The notes under the pieces: generated by a model
Seen by the model: the letters and a program-made list of their open reading frames with translations, nothing else
What the model was told of the DNA's origin: nothing
Databases searched by the model: none
Translations under genes and position numbers: made by a program
In this document: one piece after another, positions 8,250 to 20,028 of the stretch
Layout of the letters: the number at the start of each line of letters is the position of its first letter
How positions within the stretch are numbered: position 1 is the stretch's first letter
Assembly (NCBI RefSeq): GCF_019061145.1
Contig: NZ_JAHQZS010000001.1
Coordinates: 558,001-622,000 of the forward strand
Reading direction: 5' to 3'
Source: Anianabacter salinae
GTDB lineage: Bacteria > Pseudomonadota > Alphaproteobacteria > Rhodobacterales > Rhodobacteraceae
DNA length: 64,000 nt

Positions 8250-9281
8250 TCAATCCATGTCTGTTGCCGCTGGAACGTCCAGCGTGACGATTGTGCCCGC
8301 CGCACCGCGGGTCACGTCGAGCGTTGCATTCAGTCCGTCGATCAGGCCAAGCACGATGCGGCCGCCGAGGCTGTTGATGTCGGGCCATTCCACGTCGTCG
8401 GGCAGGCCGACGCCGTCGTCCGATACCATCGCGCGCACGGCACCGGACGACAACCGGTTCACGCGCAGGTCCAGGATGCCGGCGTCGCGGCCCTCGAAAG
8501 CGTGCTGGAAGGCGTTCGTCATGACCTCGGACACCACAAGGCCCAGCCGCACGGCCATGTCCACCGGCACGTCCATCTCGTCCACGTCGATGTTTACGCG
8601 GATGCCCGCGCGCCCGTCCAGATGGGCGATCGCCGTGCCGACCCGGCTGAGATACGAGCCAAGCGAGATCGTGTCGCTGTTGCTGGTCCCGCTTCGCCCG
8701 GTCATTTCTTCATACAGAAGCTGCAGGCTTTCCACCCGGCGCGCCAGCGCGTTGAACGCCTCTGTGTCGCTGGCTTGCCTGCGCTGCATGCGGATCAGGC
8801 CGACGATCATCGCAAGGTGGTTCTTGATCCGGTGCTGGATCTCGCGCAGCGCCTCGTCCGATCCAAGCGGGTCCTTTGCAAGATCCTTGGCGGTCATCTC
8901 TTTCTGGACACCCAGGAAGAACGTCAGCTCGCCCTCGCTGTTCAGGATCGGCGAAACCAGCAGCCGGTTGTGGAACGTCTCGCCATTGGCGCGGTAGTTC
9001 ACAAGATCGACCGCCACGTCCTCGCGGTTCTCGATGCCCTTGCGCAGCTTGGCGACGGCGTCGGGGTCCGATCCCTTGCCCTGCAGGAACCGGCAGTTGC
9101 GGCCCAGAGCGGCGGGACCGGCGTAACCGGTCATCCGCTCGAACCCGCGACTGACATATACGATCGGGTTGTCGTCCAGATTGGGATTGGTCAGCACCAT
9201 CGCGATGTCGGATTGCGACAGGGCGGAAATCGCCTCGTCTTCCGACAGCGCCGTCATGCGGGCCATCTTCTGCTGGTCCAT
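8250..9281 (-). CDS. LOV-domain blue-light sensor histidine kinase (HisKA_2 type)
   Basis: 343 aa soluble protein with no membrane segment. Residues about 20-130 form a LOV/PAS domain with the flavin-adduct motif GRNCRFLQG (60-68, Cys63) and the expected flavin contacts Asn95, Asn105 and Gln126. A linker leads to a HisKA_2 dimerisation helix with QHRIKNHL (predicted phospho-acceptor His150) and a HATPase domain with the N-box (SEVMTNAFQHA) and G1 box (DDGVGL). All photochemical residues are present, so it should form the cysteinyl-FMN adduct under blue light. No response regulator is adjacent. It sits between scoA and scoB with gaps of 18 and 12 bases, which implies co-expression. Confidence 0.92.
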   Translation of the reverse strand: MDQQKMARMTALSEDEAISALSQSDIAMVLTNPNLDDNPIVYVSRGFERMTGYAGPAALGRNCRFLQGKGSDPDAVAKLRKGIENREDVAVDLVNYRANGETFHNRLLVSPILNSEGELTFFLGVQKEMTAKDLAKDPLGSDEALREIQHRIKNHLAMIVGLIRMQRRQASDTEAFNALARRVESLQLLYEEMTGRSGTSNSDTISLGSYLSRVGTAIAHLDGRAGIRVNIDVDEMDVPVDMAVRLGLVVSEVMTNAFQHAFEGRDAGILDLRVNRLSSGAVRAMVSDDGVGLPDDVEWPDINSLGGRIVLGLIDGLNATLDVTRGAAGTIVTLDVPAATDMD

Positions 9282-9299
9282 GTTTGCTCCGGTCCGGGG

Positions 9300-9995
9300 T
9301 TACGCCGCCCGCACGGTGCGTTGTTCGATCCGCTTTTCGAACTCGCCCTGCACGATGCGGTGGACATAGATGCCCGGCAAATGGATGTGATCGGGGTCGA
9401 GCGAGCCGCGCGGCACGATTTCCTCGACTTCCATCACGCAGACCTTGCCGCACATCGCGGCGGGCGGATTGAAGTTGCGCGCGGTCTTGCGGAAGATCGC
9501 GTTGCCAGTGTCGTCGGCCTTCCAGGCCTTGACGATGGACAGGTCCGCGACGATCCCGCGCTCGAGAATATAGTGCTCGCCGTCAAAGACCTTCACTTCC
9601 TTGCCCTCGGCGATCTGCGTGCCATAGCCGGTCTTGGTGTAGAAGCCGGGGATACCCGCTCCGCCCGCCCGCATCCGCTCTGCCAGGGTGCCTTGCGGGT
9701 TGAATTCCAGCTCCAACTCGCCCGAAAGATACTGGCGCATGAACTCGGCGTTCTCGCCCACATAGGACGACATCATCTTCCTGACCTGTTTCGACTGCAG
9801 CAACACGCCAAGGCCGAATTCGTCGACACCAGCGTTGTTCGACGCGACCGTCAGGTCCTTGGTTCCGGCCTCGCGGATGGCCGCGATCAGGTTCTCGGGG
9901 ATGCCGCAGAGGCCAAAGCCCCCGGCCGCAATCGTCATGCCGTCGAACAGCAGCCCGTCGAGGGCGGCCGCCGCGCTGTCATACACTTTCTTCAT
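9300..9995 (-). CDS. scoA: 3-oxoacid CoA-transferase subunit A
   Basis: 231 aa, normal for the alpha subunit, with the conserved glycine-rich [13 protein letters not shown] near the N-terminus and [10 protein letters not shown] later. ATG 9995 (MKKVYDS) is the start; the frame stays open about 100 bases upstream but encodes Pro/Arg-rich non-homologous sequence. It is the first gene of the scoA-LOV kinase-scoB operon. The alpha/beta enzyme activates acetoacetate or related acids in ketone-body or polyhydroxybutyrate turnover. Confidence 0.93.
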   Translation of the reverse strand: MKKVYDSAAAALDGLLFDGMTIAAGGFGLCGIPENLIAAIREAGTKDLTVASNNAGVDEFGLGVLLQSKQVRKMMSSYVGENAEFMRQYLSGELELEFNPQGTLAERMRAGGAGIPGFYTKTGYGTQIAEGKEVKVFDGEHYILERGIVADLSIVKAWKADDTGNAIFRKTARNFNPPAAMCGKVCVMEVEEIVPRGSLDPDHIHLPGIYVHRIVQGEFEKRIEQRTVRAA

Positions 9996-10073
9996 GAAGC
10001 GTCTCCGGTTGGGTTTCGGGGTCGGGAAGGTTGTGCCCGCCGGACGGGGGGGAGTCAATTCGCGCCGGGGGGC

Positions 10074-10099
10074 GGGGCATGGCCGGTCGGCCATGCCCC
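10074..10099 (-). terminator. perfect hairpin after topA
   Basis: An 11-bp perfect inverted repeat (10074-10084 with 10089-10099) with a 4-base loop begins six bases beyond the topA stop. No T-tract follows, so it may stop transcription only in part or protect the 3' end. Confidence 0.55.
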
Positions 10100-10104
10100 T
10101 GCGT

Positions 10105-12732
<2,628 letters not shown>

Positions 12733-13074
12733 GAAAATCCTTCCTGAAAGCGGCCGAGAGACGGGCGAGATCGCACCGAAACCGGCCAGAACGGGGGCAA
12801 AGCCTATGGCGGCGCAAGATGTGGTGTCTGCACGAGGCTTGTCAACGCAGGGATTTGGCCGCTGCCCAGGGGAATGGCAAGGGGGACAGGGCGGCAAGGG
12901 ATGCCGGGCGGGGCATGGCGCGGCGCTGCAGCCTTGTCCGGGGACGCCGCGCAACATCGCTCCGGGGGGCGGGAGCATGGACTTGACCGCAAAGACTGAG
13001 AGGCAAGGTGGGCCACCCTCATGCGGCGCCCGGCGCCCCGGCAATGGCAAGGCATGGCCATTGGCGCGCGGCGG
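12733..13074 (-). promoter_or_regulatory. topA upstream region with a candidate sigma-70 promoter
   Basis: 342 bases between dprA and topA, no gene recognised. On the minus strand TTGACA (12845-12840) is followed after exactly 17 bases by ACATCT (12822-12817), a plausible promoter with a leader of roughly 75-80 bases before the topA start. The rest is GC-rich with short inverted repeats and no coding signal. Confidence 0.5.
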
Positions 13075-14295
13075 TCACACGCGGGTCAGCAGCCCACCGG
13101 CGCGGCGCTCGATCCGCCCGTCAAGTTCCAGCCGCACGAGTTCGGGCGCGACGGCATGGGCGGGCAGCGACAGATCGCGGATCAGTTGATCCTCGGCCAG
13201 CGGAGATGGCCCAAGGCGCGACAGTATTTCGTTGTGCAGGCGGTTGGCGTCGCGCAGCGCCGGGTTCGCCGGGGCCGTGGACCTGGTCTTGGTTGCGGGC
13301 TTTGGTGGCGCGGCGGCGGGGGGCGCCAGATCCATCGGCAGCGCCTGTTGATCTGCCGCAACCGTCACAGGCGCGGGGTGCGCGGCGCCCACAGCCTCGA
13401 TCACATCGGCGGCCGAGCGCACGAGGATCGCGCCGTCGCGGATCAGCATGTTGCATCCCGCCGCGCGGGCATCGACCGGATGGCCCGGCACCGCCAGCAC
13501 CTCGCGCCCCTGGTCAAGCGCGGTGCGCGCGGTAATCAGGCTGCCCGATTTCGCCGCCGCCTCGACCACGATCACGGCACGGGCAAGGCCAGAGACAAGG
13601 CGGTTGCGCGCCGGAAAATGGCGCGCATGCGGTTGCAGGCCCATGGGTTGTTCCGACAGGCGCAGGCCCTGATCGCCGATTTCCTGTGTCAGGGCGGCAT
13701 TCTCGGGCGGGTAGACCACGTCGACCCCGCCCGCCATCACCGCAAGGGTGCCGGTCTTGAGCGAGGCCATGTGCGCGGCGGTGTCGATGCCGCGGGCAAG
13801 GCCCGAGACGACGGTATAGCCAGCCGCGCCCAGATCCTCGGCCAGTTTGCGGGCCATGCGCGTGCCAAGGGAAGAGGCATTGCGCGCGCCCACAAGGGCG
13901 ATCATCGGGCTGGCCATCAGGTCGAGACGCCCCAGCGTCCACAGGATCGGCGGCGCGTCGGGAAGATCATTCAGACCTGCGGGATAGCGCGGATCGCCGC
14001 GCGCGATGGGCAGGGCACCGGCCAGCCGGGCGGCGTGCAGTTCCTTGTGCACCACGTCGGCGGGGCAGGCGGCATATCCGTCAACGCCGGCCGCCGCCGC
14101 GATACCGGGAAGCGCCGCAAGCGCGGCCTGCGCCGAGCCGTGTTCGGACATCAGCCTGTAGAATGTGGCGGGGCCGACACGGCGCGAGCGCAAGAGACGA
14201 AACCACGCCAGCCAATCCTCGTCGCTTCGGGGTGGGGTGAGGGGGGTGGGGGAAGGGATCAAGTCCTGAGCCATCCGTGATTCCATCTCTTGCAA
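13075..14295 (-). CDS. dprA: DNA-processing protein DprA
   Basis: About 400 aa. DprA loads RecA onto incoming single-stranded DNA during natural transformation. The Rossmann-like core is clear: a VGARNASSLGTRMARK loop, SGLARGIDTAAH and GGVDVVYPPEN. The N-terminal SAM-like region (LRSRRVGPATFYRLM) and a C-terminal winged-helix DprA_WH domain (about 335-405) are present, so the length is full. Candidate starts are ATG 14295, 14286 and 14274; I cannot separate them. No competence operon is visible nearby. Confidence 0.94.
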   Translation of the reverse strand: MQEMESRMAQDLIPSPTPLTPPRSDEDWLAWFRLLRSRRVGPATFYRLMSEHGSAQAALAALPGIAAAAGVDGYAACPADVVHKELHAARLAGALPIARGDPRYPAGLNDLPDAPPILWTLGRLDLMASPMIALVGARNASSLGTRMARKLAEDLGAAGYTVVSGLARGIDTAAHMASLKTGTLAVMAGGVDVVYPPENAALTQEIGDQGLRLSEQPMGLQPHARHFPARNRLVSGLARAVIVVEAAAKSGSLITARTALDQGREVLAVPGHPVDARAAGCNMLIRDGAILVRSAADVIEAVGAAHPAPVTVAADQQALPMDLAPPAAAPPKPATKTRSTAPANPALRDANRLHNEILSRLGPSPLAEDQLIRDLSLPAHAVAPELVRLELDGRIERRAGGLLTRV

Positions 14296-14359
14296 GACGG
14301 ACCATGCGGCAGCGCTGGTTAACAGCCCGTTACCCTTGACGGAATTTCGCGCGCGGGCG

Positions 14360-14842
14360 TCACATGACCGGGGCGACGCGCTTGGTCATCTCAAGGCAGG
14401 CGACCGGGAATGGTCCTTCGCAGGTGTCCACCGCCACGTCGCGGACGGCCCCCGCCTGCCACCCGGCGCGGCGATAGAAGGCGATGGCGCGGGCGTTGTG
14501 CGGGTTCACGTCGAGATGTGCACGGGCGGTGCCGCGCATGGCAAGCTGCGCCTCGGCGTCCGCCATCAGGGCATCCGCCGCGCCGCTTCCGCGCGCTTCG
14601 CGGGCAACGTAGAACTGGTAGACTTCGGCACCCCTCAGCATGAAGAACCCGGTGGGCGCGCCTTCGGGGCCGGACACGCGCGTGTCCTCAAGCATCTCTC
14701 GCAGGCGGCGGGTGAAATCGTCCAGCGTGCGCAGCCGGGTCAGCGCGTCGGGCACATGGGCCGCGTGGCCATCATGCCACCCCTCATGCCACATCCGCGC
14801 CAGCGCCGGCACATCGCCCTCGACCGCTGCGCGCACAGTCAC
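14360..14842 (-). CDS. GNAT-family N-acetyltransferase
   Basis: 160 aa. The GNAT fold is supported by QFYVAREARGSGAADALM, which corresponds to the acetyl-CoA pyrophosphate-binding loop (V-x-x-x-x-R-G-x-G-x-A), and by the C-terminal NARAIAFYRRAGW motif. The start is taken as GTG 14842 (VTVRAAVEGD), which overlaps the tldD stop as GTGA and gives normal family length; an upstream in-frame ATG would extend into tldD. Translationally coupled to tldD. Substrate unknown. Confidence 0.85.
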   Translation of the reverse strand: MTVRAAVEGDVPALARMWHEGWHDGHAAHVPDALTRLRTLDDFTRRLREMLEDTRVSGPEGAPTGFFMLRGAEVYQFYVAREARGSGAADALMADAEAQLAMRGTARAHLDVNPHNARAIAFYRRAGWQAGAVRDVAVDTCEGPFPVACLEMTKRVAPVM

Positions 14843-16260
14843 GCCGCCGAACCGCCGACCGTCAGCCCGCCGATCAGAAGCGTCGGCTGTCCGACACCCA
14901 CTGGCACCCATTGCCCCGCCTTGCCGCAGTTGCCGATGCCGGGATCAAGCGCCATGTCGTTGCCGATGCCGCGGATCTTCTGCAGCGCGGTCGCGCCGTC
15001 GCCGATCAGGGTCGCGCCCTTGACCGGCGCGCCGATCTTGCCGTCCTTCACGCGGTACGCCTCGGTGCAGGAGAACACGAACTTGCCGTTGGTGATGTCG
15101 ACCTGCCCGCCGCCGAAGCCCACGGCATAGATGCCGTCCTTGACGTCCGCCACAATGTCGCCGGGGGTGGTATTGCCCGACAGCATGTAGGTGTTGGTCA
15201 TGCGCGGCATCGGCGTATGGGCATAGCTTTCGCGCCGTCCGTTGCCCGTGGCCTCGACCCCCATCAGGCGCGCGTTCTGGCGGTCCTGCATGTAGCCGAC
15301 AAGGATGCCATCCTCGATCAGCACGTTCTTCGCGGATGGCGTGCCCTCGTCATCCACGGTGATCGACCCGCGCCGGTCGGGGATGGTGCCGTCGTCCAGC
15401 ACGGTGACGCCGGGGGCGGCGATGCGCTGGCCCATCAGCCCGGCAAAGGCCGAGGTCTTCTTGCGATTGAAATCGCCTTCCAGCCCGTGGCCGATTGCCT
15501 CGTGCAGCAAGATGCCGGGCCAGCCCGCGCCAAGCGCCACGTCCATCACGCCCGCCGGGGCCGGTTCCGCGCGCAGGTTCACCAGCGCGATGCGCAAGGC
15601 CTCGCGCGCGACGCCTTCCCAGTGCTCGCGGGTGATGAGGCCGGTCAGCCCGATGCGCCCGCCGCCGCCCATGCCGCCCGATTCGCGGCGGCCGTTCTCT
15701 TCGACGATCACCGACACGTTCAGCCGCGTCATCGGGCGCACGTCGCGCACCAGATGACCCTCGGGGCGCAGGATCTCGACCTCCTGGATCGAGGCGGCAA
15801 GGGTCGCGGACACCTGCACGACGCGGGGATCAAGCTCGCGGGCGAAGGCGTCGATCTCGCGCAGAGTGTCGATCTTGACCGGAAACACCGCGTCTTCCAT
15901 CGGATCGAAGTCGCCATACAGCCTGAGGTTCGTCGCGCGCGGTGCCGCCGCCAGCGTGCCGCCGCCGTCGCCCACCGCCAGCCGGGCGGTTTCGACCGCG
16001 CGCTTGAGCGCCGCCTCGGAAACGTCGGAGGAATGGGCATAACCCGCCGTCTCGCCGCGCACGGCGCGCAGCCCGAATCCCTCGGACGCATCGTAGCTTG
16101 CGGTCTTCACGCGCCCGTCGTCGAACGAGATCACCTCGGACCGGCGGCGTTCGAGGAACAACTCGCCATCGTCGGCGCCCGCGACGGCCTCTCGCAGCAG
16201 GCGCAGGGCGCTGTCCTGATCGAGGTCGGTTTCAAAGGGGCGGAAAGCGTCGGATGACAT
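14839..16260 (-). CDS. tldD: metalloprotease TldD
   Basis: 473 aa, the usual length. TldD pairs with TldE/PmbA to form a zinc protease that trims unfolded peptides and matures some RiPPs. The HExxxH zinc motif is in LLHEAIGHGLEGDF, with the downstream GGQVD and TFVFS-like strands typical of the family. ATG 16260 is chosen; 48 further open codons upstream lie in the divergent promoter region. No pmbA is seen in this window, which is common because the partner is usually unlinked. Confidence 0.95.
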   Translation of the reverse strand: MSSDAFRPFETDLDQDSALRLLREAVAGADDGELFLERRRSEVISFDDGRVKTASYDASEGFGLRAVRGETAGYAHSSDVSEAALKRAVETARLAVGDGGGTLAAAPRATNLRLYGDFDPMEDAVFPVKIDTLREIDAFARELDPRVVQVSATLAASIQEVEILRPEGHLVRDVRPMTRLNVSVIVEENGRRESGGMGGGGRIGLTGLITREHWEGVAREALRIALVNLRAEPAPAGVMDVALGAGWPGILLHEAIGHGLEGDFNRKKTSAFAGLMGQRIAAPGVTVLDDGTIPDRRGSITVDDEGTPSAKNVLIEDGILVGYMQDRQNARLMGVEATGNGRRESYAHTPMPRMTNTYMLSGNTTPGDIVADVKDGIYAVGFGGGQVDITNGKFVFSCTEAYRVKDGKIGAPVKGATLIGDGATALQKIRGIGNDMALDPGIGNCGKAGQWVPVGVGQPTLLIGGLTVGGSAA

Positions 16261-16282
16261 CGCAATACCTCGCATGGTGTCC

Positions 16283-16296
16283 TTGATATGGATCAG
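16283..16296. promoter_or_regulatory. FNR/FnrL-like box
   Basis: TTGATATGGATCAG matches the FNR consensus TTGAT-N4-ATCAA at nine of ten fixed positions. It lies 23 bases upstream of the tldD start and about 160 bases upstream of ctaC, in the divergent intergenic region. FnrL in Rhodobacterales controls oxygen-dependent genes, so it could act on the cytochrome oxidase operon. Binding is inferred from sequence only. Confidence 0.5.
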
Positions 16297-16457
16297 GCGA
16301 TGCTCCGAAGCGGCTGAATGCCGCAATGGAAATGCTTGTTCCATGCCGTTCAATATGGTCTTAGACCGCCGGGATACAACGGAATGCCGGTGCCGCGAAA
16401 GCACCGGCGCCGGGACGGGGCCGCCACGGCCGCCAAGCCGAACAGGAAGACATCATC

Positions 16458-17324
16458 ATGCGCTTGAACACCATCTTCACCCGCATCGCCGCCGCCGCCG
16501 CCGTTTCGGTCGCCGCAGTGGCCGCGCAGGCCCAGGACTCGTTCGGCAACCTGCCGATCATCGGCAAGCCGACCCCCGACGGCATCGGCTTTCAGCCGGC
16601 CGCGACGGAACTGGCGCGCGATCTGCACTGGCTGGACGGGATGGTGCTTATCATCATCGCCGCGATCACCGTCTTCGTGACCGGGCTGCTGGCGGTGGTC
16701 ATCGTGCGCTACAACAAGCGCGTGAACCCCAACCCCGCGCGGTTCACCCACAACTCGCCCCTCGAAGTCACCTGGACCGTGGTTCCGATCCTGATCCTGG
16801 TGTTCATCGGCGCCTTCTCGCTGCCGGTGCTGTTCAAGCAGCAGGAAATCCCCGAGGCGGACGTGACCATCAAGACCACCGGCTACCAGTGGTACTGGGG
16901 CTACGAATACACCGACAACGATGTGTCCTTCGACGCTTTCATGCTGACCCGCGAAGAGCTTGAGGAATTCGGCTACACGCAAGACGAATACCTTCTGGCC
17001 ACCAACGAGGCGATGGTGATCCCGACCGGCCAGACGGTCGTCGTGCAGGTCACTGGCGCCGATGTGATCCATTCCTGGACGATCCCGGCCTTCGGCGTGA
17101 AGCAGGACGCGGTCCCCGGCCGCCTTGCGGAATTGTGGTTCGAGGTCGACGAAGGCAACGAAGGCATCTATTTTGGTCAATGTTCCGAACTGTGCGGCAA
17201 GGACCACGCCTACATGCCGATCACCGTCAAGGCCGTGACGCTGGAACAATACAACGCGTGGATCGAAGAACAGGGCGGCACGCCGACCCTGACCGCCGAG
17301 CAGGACGTGGCTGCGAACGGCTGA
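16458..17324 (+). CDS. ctaC: cytochrome c oxidase subunit II (aa3 type)
   Basis: 288 aa. Signal peptide (ends AAQAQD, about residue 26), two membrane helices (about 60-85 and 102-125), then a periplasmic cupredoxin domain carrying the binuclear CuA centre: His205, Cys242, Glu244 (carbonyl), Cys246, His250 and Met253 in HSW and [14 protein letters not shown]. The aromatic segment YQWYWGYEY for electron entry from cytochrome c is present. First gene of the ctaC-ctaB-ctaG-ctaE cluster; subunit I is not in the window. Confidence 0.97.
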   Translation: MRLNTIFTRIAAAAAVSVAAVAAQAQDSFGNLPIIGKPTPDGIGFQPAATELARDLHWLDGMVLIIIAAITVFVTGLLAVVIVRYNKRVNPNPARFTHNSPLEVTWTVVPILILVFIGAFSLPVLFKQQEIPEADVTIKTTGYQWYWGYEYTDNDVSFDAFMLTREELEEFGYTQDEYLLATNEAMVIPTGQTVVVQVTGADVIHSWTIPAFGVKQDAVPGRLAELWFEVDEGNEGIYFGQCSELCGKDHAYMPITVKAVTLEQYNAWIEEQGGTPTLTAEQDVAANG

Positions 17325-17415
17325 CGCCGGTCCAGACCCGGGCGCCGCAACAGCCGCGCCCGGACCCGCCGCTCCGGACCGCCGGGCTGCGGCCAAGACA
17401 TGCGCAAGGACGACC

Positions 17416-18357
17416 ATGACCGACACCACCATCCAGACCCATGAAGGCGAAGCGAGCTTTGGCGACTATTTCGCGTTGCTCAAACCGCGCGTGATGACGC
17501 TTGTCGTCTTCACGGCCTTCACCGGGCTTCTGGTTGCGCCGGTTCCGGTGCATCCGTTCATCGGCTTCGCGGCGATCCTGTTCATCGCGGTCGGCGGCGG
17601 CGCCTCGGGCGCGCTGAACATGTGGTGGGATGCCGACATCGACAGCGTGATGAAGCGGACGCGCAAGCGGCCGATCCCTTCCGGCAAGGTGGCGGGCGAC
17701 GAGGCTCTGGCGATCGGGCTGGCGCTGTCGGGCTTTTCGGTCGTGATGCTGGGACTGGCGACCAACTGGTTCGCGGCGGGCCTTCTGGCCTTCACGATCT
17801 TCTTCTATGCCGTCGTCTATTCCATGTGGCTCAAGCGCTCGACCCCGCAGAACATCGTGATCGGCGGCGCGGCCGGCGCCTTCCCTCCGATGATCGGCTG
17901 GGCCGCTGCCACCGGCGGCGTGGCGCTGGAATCGGTGCTGATGTTCGCGCTGATCTTCATGTGGACCCCGCCGCATTTCTGGGCGCTGGCACTGTTCATG
18001 CGCTCTGATTACGACGACGCGGGCGTCCCGATGCTGACGGTGACGCACGGTCGCCCTGCCACGCGCCGCCACATCCTGGCTTATACCGTGCTTCTGGCGC
18101 CGCTGGCCGTGGGCCTTGGCCTGACCAGCGTGGGCGGGCCGGTCTATCTGGTTACCGCCGTTCTGATGAACGCGTGGTTCCTGAAGGGTGCCGTGCAAAT
18201 CTGGCGCCGGGACGAGGGGCTTGCGGAAGCCGATAACTACAAGGTCGAAAAGACGTTCTTCCGCTTTTCGCTGTATTACCTGTTCGCGCATTTCGGTGCC
18301 CTCCTCGCGGATGCGGCCTTGCTGCGCGCAGGCTTCGGGGGTGCCCTATGGCTTTGA
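17416..18357 (+). CDS. ctaB: protoheme IX farnesyltransferase (heme O synthase)
   Basis: 313 aa polytopic membrane enzyme that adds a farnesyl group to heme B, the first step to heme A for aa3 oxidase. The UbiA-type Asp-rich motif is [19 protein letters not shown], with conserved loops SMWLKR and the [12 protein letters not shown] segment. Eight to nine hydrophobic helices are visible. It lies 91 bases after ctaC and overlaps the next small gene by 10 bases. Confidence 0.96.
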   Translation: MTDTTIQTHEGEASFGDYFALLKPRVMTLVVFTAFTGLLVAPVPVHPFIGFAAILFIAVGGGASGALNMWWDADIDSVMKRTRKRPIPSGKVAGDEALAIGLALSGFSVVMLGLATNWFAAGLLAFTIFFYAVVYSMWLKRSTPQNIVIGGAAGAFPPMIGWAAATGGVALESVLMFALIFMWTPPHFWALALFMRSDYDDAGVPMLTVTHGRPATRRHILAYTVLLAPLAVGLGLTSVGGPVYLVTAVLMNAWFLKGAVQIWRRDEGLAEADNYKVEKTFFRFSLYYLFAHFGALLADAALLRAGFGGALWL

Positions 18358-18536
18358 AGGTCGAACATGAAATCCACCAGCGCCGCTCGGGCCGCAACAT
18401 GGGCGTTGCCATCTGCCTTGTCGGGTTCGTTGCCATCGTGCTGGGCCTGACCGTCGTCAAGGTGCAGCAGATCGGCGCGGTGCAGGGCTTTGACCATGTC
18501 GTGCGCCCGGAACTGGCTGCAGGAGCAGGCGAATGA
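18348..18536 (+). CDS. small single-span membrane protein of the cox operon (CtaF-like)
   Basis: 62 aa with one transmembrane helix ([20 protein letters not shown], about 18-37) flanked by charged ends. Genes of this size and place, between ctaB and ctaG, are conserved in Paracoccus/Rhodobacter-type cox operons and often named only as an assembly or hypothetical protein. The start overlaps the ctaB end and the stop overlaps the ctaG start (ATGA), so it is translationally coupled to both. A role in oxidase assembly is inferred from context. Confidence 0.8.
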   Translation: MALKVEHEIHQRRSGRNMGVAICLVGFVAIVLGLTVVKVQQIGAVQGFDHVVRPELAAGAGE

Positions 18537-19123
18537 CCGGGCCGCAAAAGACCGTTATCCAGCTTGTCGGCGTCGTCATCGTCATGGGCGGACTCGCCTG
18601 GGCGTCGGTGCCGTTCTACGACTGGTTCTGCCGCGTGACCGGCTTCGGCGGCACCACCGGTGTCGCAGAGGCGGGATCGGACACCATCCTTGACCGCACG
18701 ATCAAGATCCGCTTCGACGCCTCCAAGGCGCGCGGGATGCCGTGGGAGTTCAAGCCGGTGGCCAACGAGGTCGAGCTTCGCATCGGCGAAAGCGGGCTGG
18801 CGTTCTACGAGGCCTACAACCCCACCGACCGCGTGGTCGCGGGCACCGCCAGCTACAACGTCTATCCCTACGAGGCGGGCGGCTATTTCACCAAGATCGA
18901 CTGCTTCTGCTTCGAGATGCAGGTGCTGCAGCCGGGTGAGCGGGTCGAGATGCCGGTAACCTTCTACGTCGATCCCGAGATGGTGAACGACCGCGATGCG
19001 AAACACCTGAACAAGATCACTCTGTCCTATACCTTCCACGAGGCCCCGCTGCCCGAGGAGTACATGGACCAGCAGGCTGCGCTTGACGCGGAGCCCGCGA
19101 CCAAGGAAACCGAGACCAACTGA
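18533..19123 (+). CDS. ctaG: cytochrome c oxidase assembly protein CtaG (Cox11)
   Basis: 196 aa copper chaperone for the CuB site of subunit I. An N-terminal membrane anchor (about 8-26) precedes a periplasmic Ig-like domain with the copper-binding CFCF motif at residues 124-127 and the upstream conserved Cys33 (FYDWFCRVTGFGG). All copper ligands of the family are present. Located between the small CtaF-like protein and ctaE. Confidence 0.96.
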   Translation: MTGPQKTVIQLVGVVIVMGGLAWASVPFYDWFCRVTGFGGTTGVAEAGSDTILDRTIKIRFDASKARGMPWEFKPVANEVELRIGESGLAFYEAYNPTDRVVAGTASYNVYPYEAGGYFTKIDCFCFEMQVLQPGERVEMPVTFYVDPEMVNDRDAKHLNKITLSYTFHEAPLPEEYMDQQAALDAEPATKETETN

Positions 19124-19152
19124 CCTGATCGCCCGACGGGGGAACAAGACCA

Positions 19153-19947
19153 ATGGCGCACGAAAAGAACCACGACTATCACATCCTGCAGCCGTCGATC
19201 TGGCCGTTCATCGGCGCGGTATCGGCTTTCATCATGCTCTTCGGGGCGGTGCTGATGTTCCACGGCAACGGCCCGTGGATGTTCCTGATCGGCTTTGCCG
19301 GCGTGGCCTATGTCATGTTCGCGTGGTGGTCCGAGGTGGTCGAGGAATCGCGGCAGGGCGACCACACCCCCGTGGTGCGGATCGGCCTGCGCTACGGCTT
19401 CATCATGTTCATCATGTCCGAGGTCATGTTCTTCGCCGCGTGGTTCTGGTCGTTCTTCAAGCACGCGATCTACCCGATGCAGGAATTCTCGGAAGGCCAG
19501 TGGCCACCGCCCTCGATCGAGGTGTTCGATCCCTGGCACCTGCCGCTCATCAACACGCTGATCCTGCTGTGCTCGGGCGCGGCGGCGACCTGGGCGCACC
19601 ATGCGCTTGCGCACGAGAACAACCGCAAGGACCTCGTGAACGGCCTGATCGTGGCGATCCTGCTGGGGATCGTGTTCACCTTCTTCCAGGCCTACGAGTA
19701 TTCGCACGCGGCCTTCGGTTTCTCGGGCAACATCTATGGCGCCAACTTCTTCATGGCGACCGGCTTTCACGGCGCGCATGTGGTGATCGGCACGATCTTC
19801 CTGTTCGTCTGCCTGCTGCGCGCGCTGGCGGGCCAGTTCACCCCCGAAAAGCACATCGGCTTCGAAGCGGCGGCCTGGTACTGGCACTTTGTCGACGTGG
19901 TGTGGCTGTTCCTGTTCGCCGCGATCTACATCTGGGGCAGCGCCTGA
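19153..19947 (+). CDS. ctaE: cytochrome c oxidase subunit III
   Basis: 264 aa with seven predicted membrane helices, normal for bacterial COX III. Conserved segments include [39 protein letters not shown] and [25 protein letters not shown]-like ribosome binding site precedes ATG 19153. Follows ctaG by 29 bases. Confidence 0.97.
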   Translation: MAHEKNHDYHILQPSIWPFIGAVSAFIMLFGAVLMFHGNGPWMFLIGFAGVAYVMFAWWSEVVEESRQGDHTPVVRIGLRYGFIMFIMSEVMFFAAWFWSFFKHAIYPMQEFSEGQWPPPSIEVFDPWHLPLINTLILLCSGAAATWAHHALAHENNRKDLVNGLIVAILLGIVFTFFQAYEYSHAAFGFSGNIYGANFFMATGFHGAHVVIGTIFLFVCLLRALAGQFTPEKHIGFEAAAWYWHFVDVVWLFLFAAIYIWGSA

Positions 19948-20028
19948 CCGCGCCCTGATCTTTCGGACCACAGGCAACGGGGGCGCGGGGGACATCCTGC
20001 GCCCCCTGTCACGTCAGGGGACGACGCA

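Noticed and set aside
12733-13050. A 106-codon N-terminal extension of topA
   Set aside because: Pro/Cys-rich with no conservation, and it overlaps the candidate promoter; the TOPRIM domain begins right at ATG 12732.
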